In this document: piece by piece, positions 36,728 through 47,094 of the stretch | Position numbering within the stretch: the first letter of the stretch is position 1 | Layout of the letters: each line of letters starts with the position of its first letter | Assembly (NCBI RefSeq): GCF_051020765.1 | Contig: NC_134943.1 | Location: 8,494,001-8,558,000, forward strand | DNA: 64,000 nucleotides | Reading direction: 5' to 3' | Source: Lasioglossum baleicum | Taxonomy: Eukaryota; Arthropoda; Insecta; Hymenoptera; Halictidae | The notes under the pieces: model-generated | What the model saw: the letters and a program-made list of their open reading frames with translations, nothing else | Databases searched by the model: none | What the model was told of the DNA's origin: nothing | Position numbers and translations under genes: made by a program

Positions 36728-37765
36728 ATGGTACATAGATGCGTGTCGGCGAGCCAGGTACCGCGCGGTAGTATCACGATCGCTAGTCATCGGGAAGCGG
36801 TGTTTAAGGGAATAAATGAACGAGCTAGCTGGCGAGGGAGGCGAGGCAGGATGAGGCGCGTTAAGTGCTTCTTACGCCGCGAAACGGCGCAGAATCTGCT
36901 CTATGTTGCGCGACGGCCGTGGTGGAGAGATAAGGCTCGCGAGAGAGAACCGGACGCGTCCAGCTTCGAAGTCTTCTCTTAAACGTTTCATCAAAAGTGT
37001 ACCGCGTAATGGCTTCCGATCGCCATCATTCACTTTGGCCAAGCGTCGATCCTAGAAAGACCGAGCTCGGAGACTCAGCCGCTGGTTGGGAGCACGGCGA
37101 TTGCGACGGAGGCGGCGGAAAAATATACGGAGAAGCATAAGACAGTCCCTGTGCCCTAAATTCCTTCGATCGTCCCCAAATATCCCGAGACGTTCCTTCT
37201 CCGTCTTCCTATTTCGAGAAAGAAATACATTAGACCAGCGCGAAAGTTCGCTCCCAATTCCTTGCTGTATTTTAACCCATATTTGTTAACACTGAGAATG
37301 AGAATAACACTGGGAAACACTGAGAATGGAAATGTTATAGCTAGGAAGGAGTATTTAATTTTCGAGTTAAAATAGCTCCGAGTGCAAAGGGATCAAACAA
37401 TGTCGGGCTCGAACTTTTTCACTGACCCGATAAATACTTGCAGAAGTTATGAATCCCGGAATGACCCGCGCATACGTCTGTCAATTGAGCGTCTCGGATT
37501 CAAGAAGTTGGTCGCCTATTTCGAGCGATGACGTAAACGAGGCAATAAACGATTAAAAATTACGCCTCGACTCTACGTGATTTGTGAATTAGGTCCAGCT
37601 AGAGTTTCGCGGCTGCTTCCGAAAGCGATGAAGGTTAATCGTTGAACTACTGGACGAGCTCCGTGAGCTCGTTTCGCATGATCTGGACGAGCAGCAACGT
37701 ATAAGGAGGTCGCCTAAACGCGTTCGCACCGTTACACGGTTCGGAAAGACGGAGAAAACTGAAAG

Positions 37766-37812
<47 letters not shown>

Positions 37813-38862
37813 AAGGCCCACGCGGCTTCCCACTCCGGCACACGTGTCGCACGCGGCCAAAAGTTCAACGCACGACAGGATTAATTAGAGACGACTCGGG
37901 CGTCGCGTTCCAGCTGTTATCGAGGCACGGCAAAAAGAGAAGCTCCCAGGGAAACCGACCGGAGAAAAAGAATTAAAAGGCGCTCCTGGAATAGCCCGGT
38001 TTTCTTTCGCCGGCGAAATTATTCAGTTCTTTCAGCGAACCCGCTACATTGTCCAGCCGGAAAAAGTCGAGCGGAATTACTTTATTCCGCTGTTAATCCA
38101 AACGGAACCATTCTTATCGTTAATTGGGAACCATTTATGTCGAATTAACCGGTGTACCGAATAGGGGTCGGGTCTGTGTTTAATCGCATTCCTTGCAACA
38201 GATATTTTTATCGTCGTTCGATCTTTTTTTTTTCGACGAATCCGTAATTCAATAGCCATCAGGAAAATAAATTTTCCTTTTCGGGGAAATATCTTCTCGT
38301 TCGATAACACGCGAAATCTACGGTGAAAGAAATAAAAGAAGTATTGTACCGACCGAGGAATACTCTCTCGGGGGGTGGACCCTCCTCCTGGAGAGGCGGG
38401 AAAGCAAACAGAAATATTATCTCGGAGACGAGAAGAGCAATAAAATCGTGCTCTTCTTCCGAAAAAGATTCTCCCGAGGTTTTTGCTTGTGAACGCGAAC
38501 ACGAATCGAAGAGAGAATGGGCGAGTAGGGTGGATCCGCCCGCGCGAGGAACAACGCCGAGAACGATGGAACAATCCCGTGGCAAACTCTCGTCTAGGAA
38601 ATCGTGAATCGCGCTCGAGCGTAGTTCGCTAACTAAATAATTGAATTTCCCAACGAATTCGAAATGTCTCGGCACGTATTTCATAAACGCTAAACGATCC
38701 ATGCGAAATTCCCGCGGAATCCTCGACGATCAATGAGAGCCGAGAAGGCGTCGGACACGCGAGCACTGTTTTCCGTCGCACGGTGGGGTATTTACTAAAA
38801 GAGGAATGTAACGTTTATAAAATCAAAATTTTTTAACATTTCTTGACTTTCGATGAAGTTCA
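36728..38862. other. CpG-rich unique sequence
   Basis: No gene supported. 37300-37396 ends with the GTTAAAATAGCTCCGAGTGC block shared with 28515. The GA tract at 37769-37811 is listed separately. Frames at 38077-38702 on the minus strand are mirrored on the plus strand and have no domain. Confidence 0.45.
37769..37811 (+). repeat. (GA)n microsatellite, 43 bp
   Basis: The longest perfect dinucleotide tract of the window, uninterrupted GA. Likely to be length-polymorphic. Confidence 0.95.
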
Positions 38863-39712
38863 CAGTGTTTCCGCGATTGAGGTGATTTTTGGGTAACCGG
38901 ATGATGTGACTTTGTTTATCCCCACTACTAGGGGTTCCCCCTTGGGCGACCGATCGCGCTACAAAGAAATTAAGGTATTAGGGTGTTTAAATTGTGTGGA
39001 GTTTTATGATACTCGATGTATCATTCTCAGGTATGGAATAGCATTAGTACAATACAACAATTTTCCGCTTAGAAATCTATGTTCGGCACACACACGTTAA
39101 AAAACATAGTACAGTAATTTCTCGTTCGTTGCGAAATTGCCGGGGGTTTGAGTTCGCAACGAGCAAATAGGGAAGCCTTTTGTGATTTATGACTGCGTCC
39201 AGATACACGCCGACCGCGCCGAGCGAGACTTCAATAGGGAGCCGAACATAGAGAAGGACAGAATGAAATACGGATCGGGTGACCGAAGCGTGTCGCCGTC
39301 GCCGGCACAATTTAAAGGCCCGTGAGTTCTTACAATGTATGTAATGGCAGTGATGGAATTGTTAATTTTCCATTAGGCTTCTATGGGACTTTCACTAACT
39401 CATTTCTGGCATTTTTCTGATTAAAATGATACCAAACACGATATAATTTGGCCAATATTTAGTGGTTTAATCGACGATGAAAGTTTCGAACGCAACGAAG
39501 AAGAGCGTATAGGAAAGAAAGAGACAGCGGATAGTCGTTGCCGCCGTGCGGAGCGACTCGGCCGACTCGGCATTGACAGGCAGTGGAGTGGGTAGGCACG
39601 TCGCAACGAGCGCGTAGTACATTATTCGCAACGAACGAGAAATTACTGTACCATTTCATTTACTGAGACTCGATACCCCCGAGGTTCTCGCAACACAATC
39701 GCGGGAACACTG
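38863..39712 (+). mobile_element. MITE family A copy 3, interrupted by a second MITE
   Basis: Ends CAGTGTTTCCGCGATTG and CAATCGCGGGAACACTG. The right flank is TA; the left flank is CA, a likely mutated TA. Removing the nested element at 39112-39648 and one TA leaves a 311-bp sequence collinear with the other two family A copies. The joint then reads continuously, as at 20540-20560. Confidence 0.85.
39112..39648. mobile_element. Nested pogo-like MITE inside family A
   Basis: 537 bp with a perfect 24-bp inverted repeat starting CAGTAATTTCTCGTTCGTTG and TA on both sides (39110-39111, 39649-39650). Its interior contains the family G blocks of 18055-18172 and a GAGCCGAACATAGAGAAGGA stretch like the one at 17977, so families G and this one are relatives. 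Insertion into family A dates it as the younger. Confidence 0.9.
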
Positions 39713-39816
39713 TACTACCTCACGGGTGTACAAATAAATAAAAACAATATTGAAGCCTTATTCTACAGACCTTTAACTACGTCGGACAGCAAAAATTTTA
39801 TGACATTATACGCAAA
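39713..39816. other. Short unique spacer
   Basis: AT-rich, nothing recognised. Confidence 0.5.
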
Positions 39817-40479
39817 AATTGAGTCTAGCAGACTAAGAATGGTCCAGCGGTCCCACCCACAATTTTTATTGATATTATGTGGACAACAATGGTTTTAGGT
39901 TGAAAGATAACCCCTAAAACTTTAAGTCGTTTAATTCTAACGATTTACCTTTAATCAACTCAGAATAATATCTTATAGCACCTTTTTGGATTTGTCTCAG
40001 TACCTGCTATTATTTTCTGAAGAAAACATATATAGTATTCCATTTAAAAAAAAATTATTATTATGTTCCACCAATCCGACCATCTTGAAACTTTTTTTTA
40101 TATATTAGATGGGTAACAGAACATTGTTCTTGAATTTTTTGGTAGTGGTCACTCGAAGGGTTGCTTGCAATCCCCACCCCCAAAGAATTAAATGATTTTG
40201 TTCTACCCTTAGTAATTTGATCACAATTGTGAAAAAAAATATATGATATGAACGAGGTAAGTTCGAGTATTTTCGTTTCCTTAAAATCTGAACATCTTAA
40301 TTAACAACCGAGAAAAAAATGATACAGTTAAGGGTATTCACCCTCATCCTTATACGAAGGGTTAGCGACTCGAAATTTTAGGGGGGTCCCTTTCAATCTA
40401 AAACCATTGTTTTCCACACAATATCAAAAAGATTGTGGGTGGGGCTGCTGGACCATTCTTAGTCTGCTAGACCCAATTT
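39817..40479. mobile_element. 663-bp element with about 85-bp inverted repeats
   Basis: Left arm AAATTGAGTCTAGCAGACTA and right arm its reverse complement with few mismatches. Matching continues through GAATGGTCCAGC, CCCACCCACAAT and AACAATGGTTTTAG. The interior is AT-rich and has no open frame. No unambiguous target duplication was found, so the superfamily is not assigned. Confidence 0.75.
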
Positions 40480-42810
40480 AGAAATCGACATTTTTCCGGA
40501 GTTTCGACCAAAAATATCCCACTGTACGTCGATCAAACGTCGAAAAGGAAATCGACCTTCTCTCTCTCTCTTACCGCGTCACGTTCTTTTTTTTCGTTGG
40601 CCACTATTTTTTTTTATAAACCTGTCTTTTTTCTTACGAGTTGAAAATCCTTTGTGCCGGGGCAAAGCGACGCCGGGAAAACAGTGGCGCGGAAGAGGTT
40701 ACAGCCTCGACCGATTTCTCGCCGCCCTTTAAAACCGATAAACGTATTTGCTCGGCAGCCGGGGGCCGACGATTGCCGTGGATACATCGAGTTACTGGAT
40801 TACCGTTGCAGTTGCTCTCCGAAGTGGCCTTAAAAGCTTGTGGATATCTATTTTTTTCTCCCGTTCCGGCCGCTCGCCGGGCTAAAACGAATGACAGGAA
40901 ATTTTCCACCCATCCGCGAAACGGAAGCGCGTGCGCCATTCGAGACTCGAATCTTGTTTCCGATTAAAACAACGTGATCTTTTCTATCTGCGGGCGGAAC
41001 GGTGATTCTGCATGGTTAAACAAGTCGACAACTAGTAATAACATTATTGAACAGAAAACTTGGTTATAAATTTCTCTATATTTCTTGAATTTACTCTTCG
41101 CATTATGAATACTCGGGCCTATGTATAATCCTCATTGTTTTTCCAATTTTTTAAAAAATGCCTCGCTATGGAAACACTGCATTTGCTTAAAACAATTTCA
41201 AAATAAATGGTGAAAAAAAACCTTTTTTTTTCAAATGGCAACATGTTTAGTAGATACTGTTAGGATTCCACTATAACATCCTAAAAACTCATTTCCATCG
41301 GTTTGTGTTGGATTGTCAATAAGTCACCAGCACAATGAACTTATCGTTCGTTGTCAAAAATGAATCAACCACTTCAGAATCGTATTAATAAACAGAGATT
41401 TCGAAGTATCATTTCATCATTTGATACTTTCAAGAGCCGGACTGTGGGGCCTAACCTAACCCGTTTTCCTCTCAGCTTTTTCGATTTCGATTAGTGAAGA
41501 GCTACCTCCCGCGCCGTGAAATAAAGAATTGTTTCATATCCAATAGTTTGTTAATTCTAGTCTTACGATTTAACGAAAGAGGCGTGACACTTTCTGTGTA
41601 CACGTCTGTAAAATCGAGAATTGTTAAGAAAAATCCTTCAAGATTCATTCATACGTCGCCAAAGACTACACATATTCAAATTTGAACAAAATCCACTCCA
41701 TTACTCCAAAAAGTGACCGATTTCGCGTGGAATGATCCTTCTGCTTGTAGAAAATTGCTACTCGGTTGCTCGTGCCATGGATCCGGATAGACTCGTACAC
41801 AATAAGCTAACGATGCAAATGGGTTAACAACAAGGTCCAAAGCTAACAGGACGGAAAGTAGCTACTGGCCAATGAGATCCCGTGGAATCGTGTCCTGGTC
41901 TCTGTACAAGCTCGCGGCTAGCCCCGGCCGCTGTCCTTGTAGAAAGGGAATAGGTAAAGCCTGGGAAACTCGCGCGCGGTCCTCGTTCGGAATAAGATTA
42001 TCCGCGCAATATTGGATAGTAGCTAGTCCGGAAGAGGCGAGTAAGCAGAGAGAGAGGGAGGGAGGAATTAATAATGGTTCCTTGGCTGTTTGCTCGATTT
42101 TGTCCGGCGCGCCGGCGTCGGCGTCGCGTCGGAGAGATTTAAATTTTCAGGCCAGCGCAGTGGAGGGAATAACGTCGGACCCGGTGGCAGATTCCGGGAA
42201 ACGGGACGGCATTTAGGCCAACGCGGATCTCCCGCGGGTGAGAGGTTGCAGCGTCGCGACGCCTCGCGTCGGCCGGAAATCGCCGGGAAAAATTGCATCG
42301 CGCGGAACAGGAACAGGAGCGGGTCGGCGTCGGTGCACGTATGCCTCACCAAATTATTACTGACCCGTAGAGAGTGGCTCCCTTTACGGGACGCGCTCTC
42401 ACGTTCGACCTATTTTCCGGTCACAATACATTTCCGCGATATACAAGCCTCTATCCTCCACCCCCACGGTCGACTGTGCCCGATCTTCGCGAAAGCGGAT
42501 ACGACCGCAGTATTTCACAGCGTCTCGGATCATCTATATTAATGCGTTGCCGTTTATTTGTCACTCGCATATAGCGCAGAGTTCTCCGGCAGACGAGCAG
42601 GCCTCGTCCAATCTCTGGGACCGGAACCGGTGCCGCTGAATTCAAAGCCGTGGACCAGTCGAAGTCGGAAACCGGAGCAAACACGGAATTGTTTATTGTT
42701 TTATGCAAGAGCGGGTGCGGTGCCAGCTGTCCACTTGCCCGCCGATTCCTGCCCGCTGGTCATTTTATTCGACCCTCATGCTTTATGCATTTCCTGGTTT
42801 CAATAAATAT
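40480..42810. other. Unique sequence, no gene supported
   Basis: A CCTAACCTAACCC pair at about 41450 is too short to be telomeric. 41870-42540 is CpG-rich, with mirrored frames. Otherwise featureless. Confidence 0.45.
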
Positions 42811-42841
42811 ATCAAGTTGGAGGGAAAGTTCTGTCGTATTT
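42811..42841 (+). mobile_element. Solo mariner-type end
   Basis: TCAAGTTGGAGGGAAAGTTC followed by TGTCGTATTT matches the left end of 45158-45331. No partner end is near. Confidence 0.5.
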
Positions 42842-42845
42842 GAAC

Positions 42846-42960
42846 CCTTAGCACTTTAATCGGCGACTCTGAGGCGCTGCTAATAGTTGCTGCGCCATTC
42901 TTCAAATATTGTTCGCATCATTAGATATGTCGGTATCTAATCAATTACTAAACATTTGAC
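42846..42960. mobile_element. Truncated copy of the CCCTTAGCAC repeat
   Basis: Collinear with 28301-28420, including GGTATNTAATCAATTACTAAA. TTAA flanks are absent and the copy stops at about 42960. Confidence 0.55.
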
Positions 42961-43036
42961 AGGTTAATCGAAAGATGGCAACAACTTGTTACAAATCATG
43001 GAAATTATATCATTGAATAATACAATTGAACATGTA

Positions 43037-43571
43037 CACCTATACCTCGCTATACGGCGCCTCTTTATACCTTTATATCCTTTTTTAATTATGCCACTGT
43101 TTCGATTTACGGCCCACAATGTTTCGTTATAACGACCAAAAATTTCTCCCTTCAAAAGATTCTCCCTTTCAGAAACATTCATTGAATTTGGAGATTGATA
43201 CCGATAAAAATAAAATCAGAAGCCGAAAATCTGTCACGCTAGCGACTAAACCAGAAATTTTACGTCGCATTGAAGCTGGTGAGAAAATTGTTCTTTGCAA
43301 GGCAATGGAACTAGCGAAGTCTACCGTTCAAACTATTCGCGATAGAAAAGAAGAAATTAAAACACATTCGCTATCTGCTGCACCTTTAAATGTCTCAAAA
43401 TTAACTCGCCAAAAAAGCAGCATTCTGGAAAAATTATTAGACATGTGGATTGAAGACGAGAGAATGAAAAATCGGAACGGTTCCAATTGAATTTGTATGA
43501 TTTTGTATGTAAATAATAATATACGGCTCTTCGCTTTACGGCCAACTTTTCCGGAACGTATCTAAGCCGTG
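43037..43571 (+). mobile_element. Deleted Tigger/pogo transposon remnant
   Basis: Encloses the transposase fragment described next. The left end CACCTATACCTCGCTATACG follows TA at 43035-43036 and resembles Tigger ends, which carry a TACCTCG core. Subterminal TTTACGGCC motifs occur at about 43104 and 43536, and the right part holds GGAACGTATCTAAGCCG, like Tigger 3' ends. Only about 535 bp remain of an element normally over 2 kb, so the catalytic part was deleted. Confidence 0.65.
43119..43490 (+). pseudogene. Tigger/pogo transposase N-terminal fragment
   Basis: The frame gives 123 residues. Residues 34-78 match the CENP-B/pogo-type N-terminal helix-turn-helix: a basic start (RSRKSVTL), a KPEILRRIEAGEK helix, then a recognition region with KSTVQTIRDRKEEI. 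Residues 91-115 (ending LLDMWIEDER) match the beginning of the second DNA-binding (Tc5-type) domain of Tigger1-like transposases. The frame then stops, and the DDE catalytic domain of about 300 residues is absent from the window. Known family role: binding of the terminal repeats and cut-and-paste transposition in the nucleus. The fragment cannot catalyse transposition. The first 30 residues lie in the element's 5' region and the true start is probably around residue 28-30. A domesticated DNA-binding protein is possible but unlikely with so short a frame. Confidence 0.8.
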
Positions 43572-44594
43572 TATATTTTTATAAATCAATTCAAATGTTT
43601 TCTTTCAGATATGAGAGAACTTCCCCACCAACCTAATATTTTTCTGCCTCGAGCGTAACGCAATTCGTAATTACAGCGAATTTTATGCGTTTATGCTGAA
43701 AATGGGCACGTACAATAATTAGCCCCAGGACGCGGTCTAATAAAATTACTCCAGAAATTGTTTCGAGTATCCTGCAGCTTCTAGAAAGACTGCGTCCGTA
43801 ATTTGAGGGTTGTTGTCTCACCCCTGTAACGTGAACGGGGCGGCCGAAAAGTAATATTTTTCGTCCACGTTCCCCCGGCTAGGTTGGAATAGTTGGCGAC
43901 GGGGTTTTGTCGCAAAATATTTAAAAAACAGAGCGGCAAATATTGCCGGTGGATGTTTGCGGACGACTTCGCTGCGTCGAGTATCAGTATTGCGATTCGA
44001 CTACGGCACGGGATGCGAGTGCACCGGCTGCAGAATCCTCGCGGGTACAGCGGGTACGACATTGGAAGGCGGGCGAGTCGTAAGACGAAAATAACGGGAA
44101 AGGTAAACGCGAGGAATTAGCAGAGGCGGAACGGTAATTCTGTTTGCGTTGATTTTCCTCCGGCAGACGGCTGCGGCGGCGACTGTTCGAGAACGGGAGA
44201 GAAGGCGAGGATATTCCGCGTCGCATCACGAACAAGGAAAACAGAAGCGAAACAACAATCTCGCGTGATTCGATTAACGAGTATAGACCAACGAAGCTAT
44301 ATGGCTAATTAGCGTGCAAGAGACGACACCGATGCACTACGTTTCAATAAAAACGAACAGGCGACAGTCTTTATTCTAATCGACTTTGCGCCATCCAAGG
44401 CGATCCGAGCTGCTCGCGATCATTTGACTCACCGCAAAATGGCAGCGCGTGCCTTTCCAGTGACGATTTATCGCACGTTGATCGCAGAGAAGGCCTCAAT
44501 ATTTATAATATGTCGTCACACGGTTCTACGAATCAGCTTCTGTATCGGATGGAGGACTGAGAACCTTCTCCTGCTGTACACTGTGCCAAGTTTT
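43572..44594. other. Unique sequence with a faint family-K end
   Basis: 43665-43730 (ACAGCGAATTTTATGCGTTT, then ATGGGCACGTACAAT) resembles the left part of 62049-62218, a decayed copy. The rest is CpG-rich without supported genes. Confidence 0.4.
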
Positions 44595-44598
44595 TTAA

Positions 44599-44816
44599 CA
44601 CTAAACCTACCGATCCTTAAAAGTAACTGGTACATGTTTCCTTATTAAAATTACAAGATTGATTTTATTTAGACTTTGTGCAGCTCCAATTGTAACGTGT
44701 GCTCCACTAAAGATATCTATACAATCATTTCTTATGAAATTCTTTTTATTATATCAATAATCGCGAAAGAAAAAATCTGGAATCGGTCGTTTTCACCGGT
44801 GATGGTAGGTTTAGTG
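44599..44816. mobile_element. piggyBac-like MITE with TTAA duplication
   Basis: 218 bp. TTAA at 44595-44598 and 44817-44820, with perfect 13-bp inverted repeats CACTAAACCTACC and GGTAGGTTTAGTG. A subterminal partial palindrome (CGGTCGTTTTCACCGG) matches the one at 45119-45132. TTAA target specificity with CAC/CCC-type ends is the hallmark of piggyBac elements. Confidence 0.85.
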
Positions 44817-44918
44817 TTAAACAAACGCCTGAGACCACGTTTCGATTGAATATTACATGCGTACATGGCAAAAGTGCGTAAGTGTTCAAATAGCAGAAAG
44901 ATAAATGAGGTTTATTAA

Positions 44919-45148
44919 TACTAAAACTGGCGAGCACTGAAACCGATTACAATGTTTTAGCTGATAAAAATGACAAGGCTATATTTATGTATTATATTTA
45001 GATTTTATGCAATTTTTATTGCAATATGTGTTTGGATAAAGAAATTTATCGAATCATTTTCCATGTAAACAACGTCATAATTTCAATACGTAATTATAAA
45101 ATTAAAAATGTAAGACCGGTCATTTGACCGGCAGTGGTAGGTTTAGTG
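44919..45148. mobile_element. piggyBac-like MITE, second copy
   Basis: 230 bp. The right end GGTAGGTTTAGTG is intact, preceded by CCGGTCATTTGACCGG; the left end is decayed to TACTAAAACTGGC. TTAA on both sides (44915-44918, 45149-45152). Collinear in reverse with 24036-24228. Confidence 0.8.
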
Positions 45149-45157
45149 TTAAAATTA

Positions 45158-45331
45158 TTAGGTTGGAGGGAAAGTTTTTTCGTATTTCAAAGAGAACATA
45201 TGTTCAATATTATTCAACGAGATAATTTCAGATGACCTGTCAATTTCCCGTTTCCCAATCACATTCTTGGTTTACAAGCAAAATTACCGGCTAATTTAAA
45301 ATGTTACACAGAACTTCTTCCTTCAACCTAA
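45158..45331. mobile_element. mariner MITE
   Basis: 174 bp. Left end TTAGGTTGGAGGGAAAGTTT, right end the reverse complement of TTAGGTTGAAGGAAGAAGTT, with TA on both sides (45156-45157, 45332-45333). TTAGGTTG ends are typical of mariner. It lies six bases after the previous TTAA element. It has no transposase, and the same left end recurs alone at 42811. Confidence 0.8.
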
Positions 45332-45333
45332 TA

Positions 45334-46554
45334 ATTGACGAAGAAATAAATTTTTATTTGGTCTCGACACCTCTCGTAAATGATGCAGAACATTTTGCAC
45401 GAAGACTTGCTATTAATTAGTGAGGATCGAAGTGTTTCTCTTCGGAACGATTTCGAGTTGCAAGACTATTTAGAAGGAATATTTGGTGTCGTTTCCATGA
45501 ACAACAGGTCGTGAAAACCTGTCGTCGGTGCGTTAACGAAACAATCGTGTGTAGACTATAAGCAAGGGTACATACGCCACATTGTGGAGCAGTGTTCTGG
45601 AAGGAAAGCCGCAATATATCTCACGCCCCCTTAGGGCGTTTCCCTTCAGCCTGTGGCTAATTGAACGAGTCGCGGCAAAATTGTTGTCGTCGACCCGAAA
45701 TTATCATATCACACGCTTTGCTACTTTCGACGGAGCGATTTGATCGGGCGAGAGCACAGTCGGAGAATGAGAGAAAAATATCGTATAGGCAGCAAGCAGA
45801 GGAGCGTTTGAACCGAAACGTAGATTCAGCAATTGAAACTAGAGGTGGGAATCTGGGATCAAAGGTGCGGTTAATTAACCGCGCGATCAGCAGTTTCGAT
45901 AATGAACCCCGAAACAGCGTCGGAGCGAGGTGGCATTAGCGCGATACCCGCGGAATTAACGCCGAGGCGGGAGAGACGGTGTCCCGGTAGTATTTCCGTT
46001 TCAGATAAATTCGAGGAGGGAGCGCCAGCGACGGAATTCCTGCCGCGGGCCGGAAGTCTAAGCGAAAAGTGCTCGGATGATGCATCCTCGGGACTCGTGT
46101 TCCCTGCTGGGGGCGAGAGGAGGGCAGAGGGGGCCAGGAGATGCAGGAAAGAGAACGTAGACGACGACGACGACGCCTCGGAAAACCCGTCTCAACGGAG
46201 AAAGAGTCGGAGAGAGAGAGAGAGAGAAAGAGAAGGAGCAGACAGCTGCAGGCACGCGCGGCCGCTGCATCTCGCGGATCGAGGAAATCCGAATGCAGGC
46301 TGCTTGGTCGAGGAGTTCACCGTGTCCTATGTATATCTGCCTCCGTTTTCCACGGGACGCGAGGCGACCGTCTGAATGGCCCTTAAAATGGCCGTGTAAT
46401 GCGTTCCTCGGTCGTTTCCGCGATCCAGATGCCGATTTTTCCACGGTCGATCGCCTATTCGCCCTGTTCTCTCGTTTCCCTAGCAGTCGAATAACTTCCG
46501 AATTAAACGGGGATTAGATAAGCGCCCGTGGGACCGTCGTGGGCGGTCCTTCAG
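45334..46554. other. Unique sequence, no gene supported
   Basis: 45900-46450 is CpG-rich with GA-rich stretches (46213-46230) and mirrored frames of up to 157 codons, with no domain recognised. Confidence 0.45.
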
Positions 46555-46980
46555 CCAAAGATCCCGCCCGTTTCTTCTTTTATATTTCCCGTCTCACAGC
46601 CACAAACCTATCTGAGATCCTTGAAAAATTCTCCACCACAAACAATTTTACATTTTAGACGCTTTTCATGAATTGGAAGGCAGTGGATAACCGGGAATCG
46701 CGCTGACAAGATGGCCGTCGTGGAGGTCCAAACGGGAGCGATTTTATCATCGCACGATCCCGCCTATTTCTTTTTTATATTTCCCGTTTCACAGCCGTCA
46801 AACTATTTGGAATCCTTAAAAAAACTCTCCACTACAAACATTTTCATATCTTGGACGCTTTAGATGGATCGGAAGACAGTGGATAACCGGGAATCGCGCT
46901 AACAAGATGGTGGAACTACATAGATCGCAAGTTACCGTCGCGTCGTGGCAGTTGAAGCTGGGGAGCGATTTTATCATCGA
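46555..46980 (+). repeat. Tandem duplication, 196-bp offset
   Basis: 46557-46715 and 46753-46911 align at a constant offset of 196 bp, from the GATCCCGCC stretch through CAGTGGATAACCGGGAATCG to the CAAGATGG stretch. The GGGAGCGATTTTATCATCG tail recurs at 46734 and 46961, so the second unit has about 31 extra bases. Not coding. Confidence 0.85.
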
Positions 46981-47094
46981 ATTTCGACGGATTCCATTCG
47001 ACACCGGTGTTTCCGAGTGCAATTTTTCAGGCTCGCATCTCTCCGGCGATCTTCGGGGAATCTGGGGAACCGGTTGCGCAACAAGATGGCGGCC
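46707..47094. promoter_or_regulatory. YY1/Pho-like GCCAT sites in and after the duplication
   Basis: ACAAGATGGCC (about 46707) and ACAAGATGGCGGCC (47081-47094) read on the minus strand as GGCCATC and GGCCGCCATCTTGT. The second is a full match to the YY1 consensus; its core is shared with Drosophila Pho. The middle copy at about 46900 (ACAAGATGGTGG) has lost the core. The spacing follows the 196-bp duplication for the first two. Motif evidence only. Confidence 0.25.

Noticed and set aside
37589..37868. Serine/leucine repeat protein on the minus strand
   Set aside because: Pure translation of the (GA)n microsatellite.
41450..41465. CCTAACCTAACCC as an interstitial insect telomere repeat
   Set aside because: Only two to three units, which is expected by chance in 64 kb; no array.
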